64,000 bases of DNA from Luteimonas sp. FCS-9 (GTDB lineage: Bacteria > Pseudomonadota > Gammaproteobacteria > Xanthomonadales > Xanthomonadaceae). The stretch is from assembly GCF_001014645.1 (NCBI RefSeq), contig NZ_LASZ01000002.1, positions 310,001 through 374,000 on the forward strand. Direction: 5' to 3'. This document shows, piece after piece, positions 39,314-48,458 of the stretch. Positions within the stretch are counted from its first letter, which is position 1; each line of letters begins with the position of its first letter. The notes beneath the pieces were generated by a model, which did not search any database, had not been told where the DNA came from, and saw only the letters and a list, made by a program, of their open reading frames with translations. Made by a program: the position numbers and the translations under genes.

Positions 39314-40003
39314 ATGAGCATGCGTGCGCCCTCCGCCTCCGCTTCCCCGCCCGAATCCCGCGGGCCGGCCGGCCCCGGCCGCCCGAAGGATCTGGCCAAG
39401 CGTGCCGCGATCCTGGAGGCGGCCGAGCGCATGTTCCTGCAGCAGGGCTACGAGGGCGTGAGCATGGACCAGATCGCCGCCGAGGCGGGGGTCTCCAAGC
39501 TCACCGTCTACAGCCACTTCGGCGACAAGGACACCCTGTTCACCGAGGCGGCGGCCGCGTACTGCGAGCAGCAGATGCCGGCCTCGGTCTTCGAGCCCGC
39601 CCCCGGCACGCCGCTGCGCCAGCGCCTGCTGGAGGTCGCCGAGGCTTTCTTCACGATGATCAGCGCGCCGGAGGCGGTGGCCGGCCACCGCCTGCTGTGC
39701 ACGCCGCAGATGGTCGAGAAGCGCCTGGCCCGCCGGTTCTGGCAGGGCGGCCCCGAGCGCGTGCAGTCGGCGTTCACCGCGCTGCTGCGGCGGCGCATCG
39801 AGACCGGCGACCTGGACATCGAGGACGCGATGGTGCCGACCGCGGCCGCGCAGTTCTTCGTGCTGGTCAAGGGCGACCTGCACCAGCGGATGGTGCTCGA
39901 CTGCGAGGACGCCGGGGACTGCGCGCGCCAGCGCCGGGCCCACGTCGAGGCCTCGGTCGACATGTTCCTGCGCGCCTACGGCCGGCCGCGCCGCGGCCGC
40001 TGA
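39314..40003 (+). CDS. TetR-family repressor of the RND efflux operon
   Basis: A 229-residue regulator. After a 25-residue Pro/Ser-rich start, the TetR helix-turn-helix is at about 30-78 (MFLQQGYEGVSMDQIAAEAG, SKLTVYSHFGDKDTLF); the ligand domain resembles AcrR-C type. It is divergent from the adaptor gene with a palindrome between, so local repression relieved by a pump substrate is the likely scheme. A second ATG is 6 bases downstream. Confidence 0.9.
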   Translation: MSMRAPSASASPPESRGPAGPGRPKDLAKRAAILEAAERMFLQQGYEGVSMDQIAAEAGVSKLTVYSHFGDKDTLFTEAAAAYCEQQMPASVFEPAPGTPLRQRLLEVAEAFFTMISAPEAVAGHRLLCTPQMVEKRLARRFWQGGPERVQSAFTALLRRRIETGDLDIEDAMVPTAAAQFFVLVKGDLHQRMVLDCEDAGDCARQRRAHVEASVDMFLRAYGRPRRGR

Positions 40004-40138
40004 CCCTGCCTGCCCACGGGGGCGGCGTGCCGACAGGGCCGGTGACTTCCGGCACTGCGTCCGCGCCGGGCGCCCCGCGATGATCACCCTGCCCGCGACC
40101 GCTAGAATTGCGCGCTGGCGAACAAGGAAACCGCAACG

Positions 40139-40801
40139 ATGACGATCGACTACGCCAAGGCCCGCGCGGCGATGGTGGAACAACAGGTCCGGCCCTGGGA
40201 CGTGCTCGATGCACGCGTGCTCGAGACGATCTCGCGCGTGCCGCGCGAGGCGTTCGTCGCCGATGCCCGCCGCGCACTGGCCTACGCCGACCTCGAACTG
40301 CCGATCGGCCATGGCGAGACCATGCTCAAGCCCGTCGTCGAAGGCCGCGCGCTGCAGGCGCTCAAGCTCGCGCAGGGCGACGAGGTGCTGGAGATCGGCA
40401 CCGGCAGCGGCTACCTGGCCGCGTGCCTGGGCCACCTGGCCCGCGACGTCGTCAGCCTGGAGCGCCACGCCGACCTCGCCGACGCCGCGCGCGCACGGCT
40501 GCAGGCCCAGGGCATCGCCAACGTCGAGGTCGTGCACGCCGACGCCTTCGCCTGGAACACCGAGCGCCGCTTCGACGCGATCTGCGTCGGCGGCGCCGTC
40601 GACAGCGTGCCCGCGCGTTTCGTGCAGTGGCTGCGCCCCGGGGGCCGCATGTTCATCGTCCGGGGCCAGGCGCCCGCGATGGAGGCCGTCCTGGTACGCC
40701 GCGAGGGCGAGGACGTCAACGCGCCGCGCGTCGAGTCGTTGTTCGAGACCGGGCTCGCCTATCTCGCCGGTGCCGCCCCGGTGCCGCACTTCTCCCTCTG
40801 A
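40139..40801 (+). CDS. pcm: protein-L-isoaspartate O-methyltransferase family protein
   Basis: A 220-residue SAM methyltransferase of the PCMT family, which repairs isoaspartyl residues in damaged proteins. Motif I is VLEIGTGSGYLAACL, and the N-terminal VEQQVRPWDVLD is typical of the bacterial group that lies beside tolC. The exact substrate of this subgroup is less certain than for E. coli Pcm. It ends 19 bases before tolC, so the two are probably cotranscribed. Confidence 0.88.
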   Translation: MTIDYAKARAAMVEQQVRPWDVLDARVLETISRVPREAFVADARRALAYADLELPIGHGETMLKPVVEGRALQALKLAQGDEVLEIGTGSGYLAACLGHLARDVVSLERHADLADAARARLQAQGIANVEVVHADAFAWNTERRFDAICVGGAVDSVPARFVQWLRPGGRMFIVRGQAPAMEAVLVRREGEDVNAPRVESLFETGLAYLAGAAPVPHFSL

Positions 40802-40820
40802 TCGACCGAAGGACTCCCCG

Positions 40821-42173
40821 ATGTTCCGCCGCCCCCTGTTCCTGTCGCTCGCGCTCGCGCTGACATCCGGCCCGCTGTTCGCCGCCGATCTCGTCCAGAC
40901 CTACGAACTGGCCCGCACCAACGACCCGACGCTGTCGATCGCCGAATCCCAGCGGTTGTCGACCCGCGAGGGCGCGGTGCAAGCGCGCGCGAACCTGCTG
41001 CCGCAGATCGGCGGCAGCGCGTCGCTGACCGACAGCCGCGTCGCCGGACTGTCTGGCAAGGCGCGCACGCGTAGCTACGGCGTCAACGCCGGCCAGGTGC
41101 TGTTCGACTGGGGCCAGATTTCGACGCTGCGCTCGCAGCGCGCGCTGAGCACGGCGGCCGACTTCCAGCTCGATGCCGACAACGATGCGCTGATCACGCG
41201 CACCGCGGCCGCGTATTTCGACGTGCTGATCGCGACCGAGACCCTGGCCGCCGCCGAGGCTGCCGAGGCCGCGTTCAAGCGCCAGTTCGACTTCGCCGAC
41301 AAGCGCCTGGAAGTGGGCCTGGCGCCGATCACCGACGTGCACGAGGCCCGCGCGCAGTACGATGGCGCGCGCGCGAACACGATCCTGCAGCGCAACGCGC
41401 TGCAGGACGCCTACCAGGCGCTCGCCGAGATCACCGGACAGCCGGTCACCGACCTGCGCGGCCTGCCCGACGACTTCACCCCGCAGCTGCCCGAGGGCCG
41501 CGACGCCGAAGCCTGGGTCGCCACCGCACTGGAGCAGAACCCGCAACTCAAGGCGCTGCAGTACCAGGTCACCGCCAACGAGTACGGCGTCGCCGCGGCC
41601 AAGGCCGGGCACCTGCCGACGCTCGACCTGAGCGCCAGCTATGGCAAGAGCGACAGCTGGGGCCGGACCAATGAACTCTCGGTGGGTCGCGAAGGCGAAA
41701 CCAATAGCATCGGCGTGACATTGACTGTGCCGATCTTCAACGGCGGCAGGATCCAGTCGCAGGTACGTCAGTCGATTGCCCAGCGCGACATCGCCGCCGA
41801 CCAGTACGAGGCCCAGCGCCGCGCGATCGAGCGCAACACCCGCAGCGCCTACCAGAACCTCGTCGCCGGCATCACCGAGGTCGAGGCGCGCCGGCTGGCG
41901 CTGGTCTCGGCCAATGCCGCCTACGAGGCCTCGCAGGTCGGCCTGGAAGTCGGGACGCGTACGGTCATCGACGTGCTGATCAACCAGCAGAACCTGTTCT
42001 CGGCGCGCCAGGACTACGCATTCGCCAAGTACAACTTCCTGCAGAGCCGGCTGCTGCTCGAGCAGGCCGCAGGCACGCTGGACATCGGCAACCTGCAGGA
42101 GGTCAATCGTCAGCTGACGGTCGACGTCAACGGCGTGCAGGCCTCGACCGGCGACGCCAGCAACACCCAGTAA
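40821..42173 (+). CDS. tolC: TolC-family outer-membrane channel
   Basis: A 450-residue outer-membrane efflux protein with a signal peptide (LSLALALTSGPLFAA), two OEP repeats (about 25-215 and 225-430) and long helical coiled coils; the TolC trimer forms the outer-membrane exit duct for RND and type I systems. AAGGA precedes the ATG. It is close to, but not cotranscribed with, the RND pump genes. A strong stem-loop follows within the convergent waaA gene. Confidence 0.93.
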   Translation: MFRRPLFLSLALALTSGPLFAADLVQTYELARTNDPTLSIAESQRLSTREGAVQARANLLPQIGGSASLTDSRVAGLSGKARTRSYGVNAGQVLFDWGQISTLRSQRALSTAADFQLDADNDALITRTAAAYFDVLIATETLAAAEAAEAAFKRQFDFADKRLEVGLAPITDVHEARAQYDGARANTILQRNALQDAYQALAEITGQPVTDLRGLPDDFTPQLPEGRDAEAWVATALEQNPQLKALQYQVTANEYGVAAAKAGHLPTLDLSASYGKSDSWGRTNELSVGREGETNSIGVTLTVPIFNGGRIQSQVRQSIAQRDIAADQYEAQRRAIERNTRSAYQNLVAGITEVEARRLALVSANAAYEASQVGLEVGTRTVIDVLINQQNLFSARQDYAFAKYNFLQSRLLLEQAAGTLDIGNLQEVNRQLTVDVNGVQASTGDASNTQ

Positions 42174-42188
42174 GCGTCGGCGAACGCG

Positions 42189-43529
42189 TCAAACCGACGA
42201 CGGCGCGGATCGAACGGTCCGCGCCGTTGTCGTTTCCGGTGCCGGCAGGTCGCCGGCGATCAGCGCCAGCGTGCGCGCGAGCGCGCCGCGGCCGTTCGCG
42301 ACCAGCGCGCGGCCGGCCTCGCCCATTGCGGTGCGCGCATCGGCGTCCTCCAGCAGCGCGGCCAGGTGGTCGTGGACCGCGTCGGCGTCGTCGCCGATGC
42401 GCAGCGCGCCGGCGCGGCCGAGCTGGCGGGCGATGTCGACGAAGTTCTGCAGGTGCGGGCCGGTCACGACCGGCACCCCGACCGCGGCGGGCTCGAGCAG
42501 GTTGTGGCCGCCGATGTCCTGCAGGCTGCCGCCGACGAACGCGACGTCGGCACAGGCGAAGAACGCGCCCAGTTCGCCCAGCGTATCGAGCACGAACACG
42601 TCGTCGCCGGCGTCCGGCCAGCGCGTGAACGCACGCGTGGCCACGCGCCAGCCGGCCTCGACCGCAAGCTGCGCGACGCCGCGGAAACGCTCGGGGTGAC
42701 GCGGCGCCCATACCAGCAGCAGGTCCGGCCAGCGCGCACGCAACCGCCGGTGGATCGCGATCACCGCGGCTTCCTCGTCGGGATGGGTGCTCGCGGCGAT
42801 CCACACCGGCCCCGCGCCGATGCCCGCGCGGAACGTCGCCGCCAGGGCCGCGACCGCAGCGTCGTCGATCGCGATGTCGTACTTGAGGTTGCCCACGTCG
42901 GCCACCTGCTCGCGCGCCGCGCCGAGCTTCACGAACCGGCGGGCATCGTCCGAGGACTGGGTCGCGACCCGGCGCACCGTGCGCAGCGCGCGGCCGACCA
43001 GCGGCCGCAGCACGCGGTAGCCGCGCAGCGAGCGCGCCGACAGCCGCGCGTTGACGATGACCGTCGGCACGCCGGCATCGCGGCAGCAGAACAGCAGGTT
43101 CGGCCAGATTTCGGTCTCGACGATCAGGCCGATGCCGGGCCGGAACCGGGCCAGGAAGCGCCGCACCGCGCCCGACAGGTCGTAGGGCAGGTACACATGC
43201 TCGACCCGCTCGCCCCACAGCGCGCGCACCCGCTCCGAACCGGTCGGGGTGATCGTGGTCACCAGCAGCCGGCGCGCGGGATCGCGCGCGAGCAGCGCGT
43301 TGATCAGCGGCGCCGCGGCATTGACCTCGCCGACCGACACCGCGTGCACCCAGACCGGCGTCGGCGTCGGCGCGCTGCGGTAGACGCCGTAGCGCTCGTT
43401 CCAGCGCTGCAGGTAGGCCGGTTGGCGGAAGCCGCGCCAGATCAGGTGGTAGACCGTCACCGGCACGAGCACGACCAGCAGCGCCGAATACAGGCCGCGC
43501 AACAGTCGTTCGGTGAGGTCGGCGCGCAT
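42189..43529 (-). CDS. waaA: 3-deoxy-D-manno-octulosonic acid (Kdo) transferase
   Basis: A 446-residue GT-B glycosyltransferase that adds Kdo to lipid IVA at the inner membrane. One N-terminal anchor helix (about 12-31), the catalytic glutamate E68 in HAVSVGEVNAA, and the C-terminal sugar-nucleotide region GGSLQDIGGHNLLEPAA are clear. ATG 43529 gives the normal N-terminus; the frame is open much further upstream but that part is shadow sequence. It converges on tolC with 15 bases between stops. Confidence 0.93.
   Translation of the reverse strand: MRADLTERLLRGLYSALLVVLVPVTVYHLIWRGFRQPAYLQRWNERYGVYRSAPTPTPVWVHAVSVGEVNAAAPLINALLARDPARRLLVTTITPTGSERVRALWGERVEHVYLPYDLSGAVRRFLARFRPGIGLIVETEIWPNLLFCCRDAGVPTVIVNARLSARSLRGYRVLRPLVGRALRTVRRVATQSSDDARRFVKLGAAREQVADVGNLKYDIAIDDAAVAALAATFRAGIGAGPVWIAASTHPDEEAAVIAIHRRLRARWPDLLLVWAPRHPERFRGVAQLAVEAGWRVATRAFTRWPDAGDDVFVLDTLGELGAFFACADVAFVGGSLQDIGGHNLLEPAAVGVPVVTGPHLQNFVDIARQLGRAGALRIGDDADAVHDHLAALLEDADARTAMGEAGRALVANGRGALARTLALIAGDLPAPETTTARTVRSAPSSV
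42195..42232. terminator. bidirectional terminator-like stem inside the waaA 3' end
   Basis: Arms 42195-42209 and 42218-42232 pair over 15 bases with one G-T and an 8-base loop; TTTCC follows on the plus strand. It lies just past the tolC stop and within the last codons of waaA, so it should end tolC transcription. Confidence 0.6.
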
Positions 43530-43561
43530 CGCGACAGGATAGCGGATGGGGGCGGGCGGGG

Positions 43562-43596
43562 ATTCGGGATTCGGGATTCGGGATTCGGGATTCGGG
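43562..43596. repeat. five tandem copies of ATTCGGG
   Basis: A perfect 7-base repeat, five units, between the divergent waaA and acyltransferase genes. It may vary in copy number through slippage. Confidence 0.9.
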
Positions 43597-43679
43597 AGAC
43601 GGGCGAGGGAGGGGCTCGTCGGCGCTTCGCGATGGCACCCGCCGACCGGCGCACGACGCGCAGCTTCTACAATGGCCGC

Positions 43680-44594
43680 ATGTCCACCGCACCCCCGGTC
43701 TTCCCGCGTCCCCCGCTCTCTCCCCGGCACTGGCCGGCATGGTGCGGCATCGGGCTGATGGCGCTGGCCGCGCGCCTGCCCTGGCCGCTGCAGCGCGCGC
43801 TGGGCCGCGCGATCGGCACGACGCTGCGGCTCGCGCTCGCGGGCCGTCGCAGGATCGCCGCCCGCAACCTCGCGCTGTGCTTTCCCGAACGCGACGCCGC
43901 CGCGCGCGAGGCGCTGCTGCGCGCGCACTTCCATGCGCTGGGTATCGGCCTGTTCGAGTTCGCCCGCGCGTGGTGGGGCTCGGTCGAGCCGCTGCGACGC
44001 GGGCTGGTCGTCGAGGGCGTCGAGCACATCGAGGCCGCGCGCGCGCAGGGGCGCGGGGTCATCGTGGTGTCGGGCCACTTCACGACGCTCGAGGTCTGCG
44101 GCCGGCTGATGTGCGATTACGTGCCGCTGGCCGGCATGTACCGCCCGCACGCCTCGCCGGCGATGGAATGGGCCGTGCGCCGCGGCCGCGCGCGCTATGC
44201 GGCGGCGATGTTCCCCAAGCGCGACGTGCGCGGCACGGTGCGCCACCTCAAGCGCGGCGGACTGCTCTGGTACGCGCCCGACCAGGACCCCAGCGGCGGC
44301 GACGCGGTCTACGTGCCGTTCTTCGGCCGCCCGGCGCACAGCCTGACCTCGACCCACCAGCTGGCGCGCATGTCGGGAGCGGCGGTGGTGTTCTACCAGC
44401 ACGTGCGCCGCCCCGACGGCGGCTACACGCTGACGCTGACGCCGGCACCCGAGCCCTACCCGACCGCCGATGCGACCGCCGACACCGCAACGGTGATGGC
44501 CGGCGTCGAGGCCATGGCCCGCGCCGCGCCCGACCAGTACCTGTGGATCCACCGACGCTTCAAGCGCCAGCCCGATGGCGTATCGCCGTACTGA
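43680..44594 (+). CDS. lipid A biosynthesis acyltransferase (LpxL/HtrB family)
   Basis: A 304-residue inner-membrane acyltransferase that adds a secondary acyl chain to Kdo2-lipid IVA. The HX4(D/E) catalytic motif is GHFTTLE, followed by the substrate block GMYRPHASPAMEW, and LWYAPDQDPSGGDAV is family-typical. The neighbour waaA makes its substrate. ATG 43680 is preferred; no strong ribosome site is visible. Whether it is LpxL, LpxM or LpxP type cannot be told. Confidence 0.9.
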   Translation: MSTAPPVFPRPPLSPRHWPAWCGIGLMALAARLPWPLQRALGRAIGTTLRLALAGRRRIAARNLALCFPERDAAAREALLRAHFHALGIGLFEFARAWWGSVEPLRRGLVVEGVEHIEAARAQGRGVIVVSGHFTTLEVCGRLMCDYVPLAGMYRPHASPAMEWAVRRGRARYAAAMFPKRDVRGTVRHLKRGGLLWYAPDQDPSGGDAVYVPFFGRPAHSLTSTHQLARMSGAAVVFYQHVRRPDGGYTLTLTPAPEPYPTADATADTATVMAGVEAMARAAPDQYLWIHRRFKRQPDGVSPY

Positions 44595-44632
44595 CGACGC
44601 GCCGCCAGAACGCCCGAACGCCCGAATGCCTG

Positions 44633-44736
44633 CAGGAGCGCGCTCGCGCGCGATGGGCTTGCTCGATGAAACACCTTCGCGCGCGATGTCGCTTGACCGG
44701 CGAAATGCATTCGCGCGCGAGCGCGCTCCTACGGGA
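44633..44736. repeat. REP cluster, GTAG class (copy 4, three half-units)
   Basis: Outer arms (AGGAGCGCGCTCGCGCGCGA and its complement) enclose an extra TTCGCGCGCGATG half-unit, so the element is longer than the other copies. It lies between convergent genes. Confidence 0.78.
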
Positions 44737-44761
44737 GACCGGTCACCCGAGAGGCGGTGGC

Positions 44762-46114
44762 TCAGCGCGCGACGGGTCGTGGCGGCTCGGGCTCGGCGCG
44801 CGCCAGCAGGCTGCCGGCGTACAGCGCGCACAGCAGCAGCGTGAACCCACCCCAGAACGTCGAGTAGAACGCGAGGTGGGTGTTGAACGGGAACACCGTC
44901 ACCGCGAGCGCAAGCATCGCCGGGCGTGCCCGCTCGCGCGCGGCCGGCGTCGCGTAGCGCCAGGCCCGCCAGGCCAGCGCCAGCCCGGCAAGCCACAGCA
45001 GCAGGCCGACCAGGCCTGTCTCGCTGGCGATCTCGAGCACGATCTGGTGGGCGTGGAACGCCGGGCCCTCGCCCCACTCGGCGAGCCGACCGGCCTGCGG
45101 GTCGCAGCCGTCGAAGGCCTCGCGAAAGCCCCGTGCGCCCACGCCGTTGACCGGGTTCTCGCGGACCATGCACCACGCCGCGCCCCAGATGCGGGTCCGC
45201 CCCGACAGCGCGGTGTCGACGCCCGACTGGTCGGCCGACAGGCCCATCGCGGTGCGCTCGACGCGCTCGCGCACCTGCGGCGAGACCAGCGCCACGACCA
45301 CCGCGACCGCGGCACCGGCCGCAAACACCGCCAGCAGCCGCTTCCAGCCCAGCAGGCGCCAACCCGAGAACAGCAGCACCAGCGCGTAGGTCAGCCACGA
45401 GGCGCGCGAACCGGCGAACAGCAGCACCACGCCGATGGCGGCGCTGGCGACGATCCAGCCGGCCGCGCCGAAGCGCCGCCCGGCCGCGTACAGCGCGAAC
45501 GGCGACAGGCTCGCCAGCACGATGCCCAGCTTGAGGTTGCATGGTCCGAGCACGCCGCCCAGGCGGTCGGCCAGCGCCACCTGCTCGGCGCTGCACATCG
45601 GCCGGCTGCTGATCAGCTGCTTGAGCTGGTCGATACCGAAGAACAGCGGGCTGGTGCCCGAGACCACCTCGACCAGACCGTCGATCGTCCAGACCGCGAT
45701 GACGATCGCCAGTCCGCCCAGCGTGATGCGGCGGCCGCGCGCGTCGGCGACCGCCGAGGCGACCAGCCACAGGAACGGCAGGTAGCGCAGGTCGACCAGG
45801 GCCTCGCGCAGCGCGCGGCCGACGTCGACCGAGTCGATCGCCGAGATCAGCTGCGGCAGCCAGTACGCGCAGAACAGCACGCTGGTCAGCGCCCATGCCG
45901 GCGCGCTCAGCAGCGTGCTGCCGCCGCGGAAGCGCGCGCGCAGCAGCAGCACGATCGCCGCCAGCGCGCCGAGCACCATCACGCCCTCGGCGTAGCCCGG
46001 CGCCGGCCACAGGATCACGAACGCCAGCACCCAGTGCGGCGCCCAGCGCCAGCCCACCGCGCGCGGCGCGCGCGCCGTGCCGGCGGGCTCAGTTGTCGTC
46101 GTCGAGTTCGTCAT
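44762..46114 (-). CDS. O-antigen ligase family membrane protein
   Basis: A 450-residue polytopic protein with about 11-12 helices and the large periplasmic loop (about 275-345, with GRTRIWGAAWCMVRENP and HAHQIVLEIASETG) typical of WaaL/Wzy_C proteins, which transfer undecaprenyl-linked O-chains to lipid A core or polymerise them. The conserved loop arginine and histidine are present. It overlaps the upstream glycosyltransferase by 26 bases, and both probably act in lipopolysaccharide or exopolysaccharide assembly. Confidence 0.85.
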   Translation of the reverse strand: MTNSTTTTEPAGTARAPRAVGWRWAPHWVLAFVILWPAPGYAEGVMVLGALAAIVLLLRARFRGGSTLLSAPAWALTSVLFCAYWLPQLISAIDSVDVGRALREALVDLRYLPFLWLVASAVADARGRRITLGGLAIVIAVWTIDGLVEVVSGTSPLFFGIDQLKQLISSRPMCSAEQVALADRLGGVLGPCNLKLGIVLASLSPFALYAAGRRFGAAGWIVASAAIGVVLLFAGSRASWLTYALVLLFSGWRLLGWKRLLAVFAAGAAVAVVVALVSPQVRERVERTAMGLSADQSGVDTALSGRTRIWGAAWCMVRENPVNGVGARGFREAFDGCDPQAGRLAEWGEGPAFHAHQIVLEIASETGLVGLLLWLAGLALAWRAWRYATPAARERARPAMLALAVTVFPFNTHLAFYSTFWGGFTLLLCALYAGSLLARAEPEPPRPVAR

Positions 46115-47210
46115 AGACCGTCAGCGTCGCTGCCTGCATGGCATGCAGGGTGTAGGGCATCGTAGCGGCTCGCTCCAGCGGCCGGGCGAGCAGGCCGGCC
46201 GCCGCGGCCGCGAGCGCGGCGGCGTCGAACGGCGCGACCGCACCTTCGGGCTGCAGTTCGACCAGCAGTTCGCCCACGCCGCCGTGCGCCCAGCCCAGCA
46301 CCGGCCGCGCGCACGACAGCGCCTCGATCACCGTGCGGCCGAAGGCCTCGGGCTTGCGCGAGAGCTGCAGCACCAGGTCGCTCGCCGCGTAGGCCTGCAC
46401 GATCGCCGAGGTCGGCGGCGTCATCGCCAGCGCATCGGCGCAACCGGCGGCCTCGGCCTCGCGCGCGAGCTCGGCGATGTAGGCCTCGCGGCCCGCTTCG
46501 CGCGCGCCGGGCATCCACAACCGTGCGTCGCGACCTTCGCGGCGCAGCGCGGCGAGCAGCGCGATCGCATCGCCGTGGCCCTTGAGCCGCGTGCCGCGGC
46601 CGGGCAGCAGCAGCAGCGGCCCCGCACCGCCGAGTTGCGGATGGGCGGCGGCGACGGCCGCGCGCGCGGCCGGATCGGGCCGGGGCGCCGGGGGAAAGCG
46701 CGCCGGGTCGATGCCGCGCGGGATCACCCGCAGCCGCGCCGGATCGGTCCTCGGATAGTGGCGCAGCAGGTGCGCGCGGACGGTGTCGGACACGCAGATC
46801 ACGCGTTCGCCGCGCGCCATGATCGCGCTGTAGCGCGACGGCGAGTTCAGTCCGTGCATCGTGGTGACGAACCGCGGCCGACGCGCGTCCGGCATCCCGC
46901 GCAGCGCCAGCCAGCCGAGCCAGGCCGGCAGCCGCGAGCGCGCGTGCACGATGTCGGCGCCGGTCTCCTCGAACAACCGCCGCAGCGTGCGCACGTGGCG
47001 CAGCGTCCACGGCCGCTTGGCGCCGATGTCGAGCGCCACGTGCCGCGCGCCGGCGGCCTCGAGTTCGGGCACCAGCCGCCCGCCGGCGGACACGACGACG
47101 GCCGTGTGGCGCGCCGCGGTCAGCGCGGAAGCGATCTCGATCGTGGAGCGCTCGACGCCGCCCGACGACAGCGCCGGCAGCAGCTGGACGACGGTCAGCG
47201 GGCGACGCAT
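46089..47210 (-). CDS. glycosyltransferase family 4
   Basis: A 373-residue GT-B enzyme. N-terminal VVQLLPALSSGGVERSTIE is the acceptor-side glycine motif, and the C-terminal KPEAFGRTVIEALSCARP holds the E-x7-E nucleotide-sugar motif. It probably adds a sugar in lipopolysaccharide core or O-chain synthesis, judged from the overlapping O-antigen ligase gene. Donor and acceptor are unknown. Confidence 0.88.
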   Translation of the reverse strand: MRRPLTVVQLLPALSSGGVERSTIEIASALTAARHTAVVVSAGGRLVPELEAAGARHVALDIGAKRPWTLRHVRTLRRLFEETGADIVHARSRLPAWLGWLALRGMPDARRPRFVTTMHGLNSPSRYSAIMARGERVICVSDTVRAHLLRHYPRTDPARLRVIPRGIDPARFPPAPRPDPAARAAVAAAHPQLGGAGPLLLLPGRGTRLKGHGDAIALLAALRREGRDARLWMPGAREAGREAYIAELAREAEAAGCADALAMTPPTSAIVQAYAASDLVLQLSRKPEAFGRTVIEALSCARPVLGWAHGGVGELLVELQPEGAVAPFDAAALAAAAAGLLARPLERAATMPYTLHAMQAATLTVYDELDDDN

Positions 47211-47241
47211 GCGGCGCAGCGGACGGCGACGCCGCCGGCGG

Positions 47242-47442
47242 TCAGTCGACCAGGACGAAATGCGCGCCGCAGTACGGGCAGTCGGCCGCGCCGCCCTCGG
47301 CCTCGATCGGCAGGTAGACGCGCGGGTGCGAGTTCCACAGCGCCATCGACGGCAGCGGGCAGCTCAGCGGCAGGTCGGCGCGCCGCACCTCGTACTGCTT
47401 GGCGGCGTTGGCTTGCGTCGGCTGGACGTTGGCTGCGGTCAT
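47242..47442 (-). CDS. small zinc-finger (CHCC-type) protein
   Basis: A 66-residue protein with one zf-CHCC domain: Cys in LSCPLPSM, His in NSHPRVYLPI, and the CxxC of DCPYCGAHFVLVD. The same fold is found in a mitochondrial complex I subunit (NDUFS6-like), and bacterial copies often sit beside LPS glycosyltransferase genes as here. It lies 31 bases upstream of the glycosyltransferase and may be cotranscribed. Role unknown. Confidence 0.85.
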   Translation of the reverse strand: MTAANVQPTQANAAKQYEVRRADLPLSCPLPSMALWNSHPRVYLPIEAEGGAADCPYCGAHFVLVD

Positions 47443-47528
47443 GGCGGCGGCATCGATCGAACGTGGAAGGCCGCCATTCTAGCGCGCGCGCAGCTGCCCC
47501 GTCGGGCGGCCGGGCGCGTCGCGGGCGC

Positions 47529-48239
47529 TCAGCGCGGCAGGTCGAACAGCAGCACGTCAGCGACGGCCTCGCCCGCGCCCTCGACGACGAGCGTCGCCGC
47601 CTCGTCGACCCAGGCCAGCGCATCGCCGGCCGACAGCCGCTCGCCATCGACGCGCACCGCGCCGCGCGCGACCTGCAGCCAGTAGCGCCGGTCGGGCAGC
47701 AGCGTCGCCTCGACGCGCTCGCCCTCGCCCAGCAGCACGCCCTGCAGCGTGGCCTGCTGGCGGATCGCCAGGCTGCCGTCGCGGCCGTCGGGCGAGACCA
47801 GCACCGCCCAGGCGCCGCGCCGCGCCGCCGGCTCGAACGCGCGCTGCGCGTGGCCGGGCGGCAGGTTGACCCGATCGGGCTGGATCCAGATCTGCAGGAA
47901 ATGCACCGGCGCCTGCGCCGAGCCGTTGAACTCGCTGTGCTCGATGCCGTGCCCGGCGCCCATCCACTGCAGTTCGCCGGCCGACAGCGTGCCGCGGCCG
48001 CCGTGGTCGTCCTGGTGCGCGAGCGTGCCGTCGAGTACGTAGCTGAGGATCTCCATGTTCGCGTGGCCGTGGGTCGGGAAGCCCGCCCCCGGCGCGACCC
48101 GGTCCTCGTTGATCACGCGCAGCGGGCCGAAGCCCATCCACGCCGGATCGTGGTAGTGGCCGAACGAGAACGTGTGCCGGCTGTCGAGCCAGTCGGTGCG
48201 GACCTGGCCGCGCGCGTCGGCGGGGCGATGCAGTTTCAT
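47529..48239 (-). CDS. pirin-family bicupin
   Basis: A 236-residue pirin. The metal ligands lie in PTHGHANMEILSYVL and the following HGIEHSE; the N-terminal start and FGPLRVINEDRVAPG are typical. Bacterial pirins are iron cupins, some with quercetinase activity. ATG 48239 with AGGAG upstream was chosen over a longer GC-shadow extension. A 24-base palindrome lies 36 bases upstream. Confidence 0.9.
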   Translation of the reverse strand: MKLHRPADARGQVRTDWLDSRHTFSFGHYHDPAWMGFGPLRVINEDRVAPGAGFPTHGHANMEILSYVLDGTLAHQDDHGGRGTLSAGELQWMGAGHGIEHSEFNGSAQAPVHFLQIWIQPDRVNLPPGHAQRAFEPAARRGAWAVLVSPDGRDGSLAIRQQATLQGVLLGEGERVEATLLPDRRYWLQVARGAVRVDGERLSAGDALAWVDEAATLVVEGAGEAVADVLLFDLPR

Positions 48240-48274
48240 GACGGCACTCCTGGCGGTGCGACGACGGAAAAAGG

Positions 48275-48298
48275 GTGATCGCGATCGATCGCGATCAC
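48275..48298. promoter_or_regulatory. 24-base perfect palindrome upstream of pirin
   Basis: The arm GTGATCGCGATC and its exact complement meet without a spacer. It lies in the pirin promoter region and could be an operator. A separate GC stem (48301-48319) follows at once. Confidence 0.45.
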
Positions 48299-48458
48299 CT
48301 CCCCCGCCTGCGGGGGAGGTCGACGCGCGCAGCGCGTCGGGTGGGGGCACGGGCCTTCGAGGACATGCGCCCACACCGGAAGACACGCAGGGCCCGTGGA
48401 AGTCCACGGGCCCCGCGGGAAACACGAACCGCCGCCGGCGCGCCGGCGGCGGCCAGGA

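Noticed and set aside
43530..46010. Upstream extension of the waaA frame by over 800 codons
   Set aside because: The waaA protein starts normally at 43529; the extension lies opposite the acyltransferase and in the wrong frame of waaL, and has no ribosome site.
48298..48319. GC stem CCTCCCCC-GCCT-GCGGGGGAGG as a terminator
   Set aside because: There is no T run on either strand, and it lies upstream of pirin and downstream of nothing that needs it; left as a structural note.
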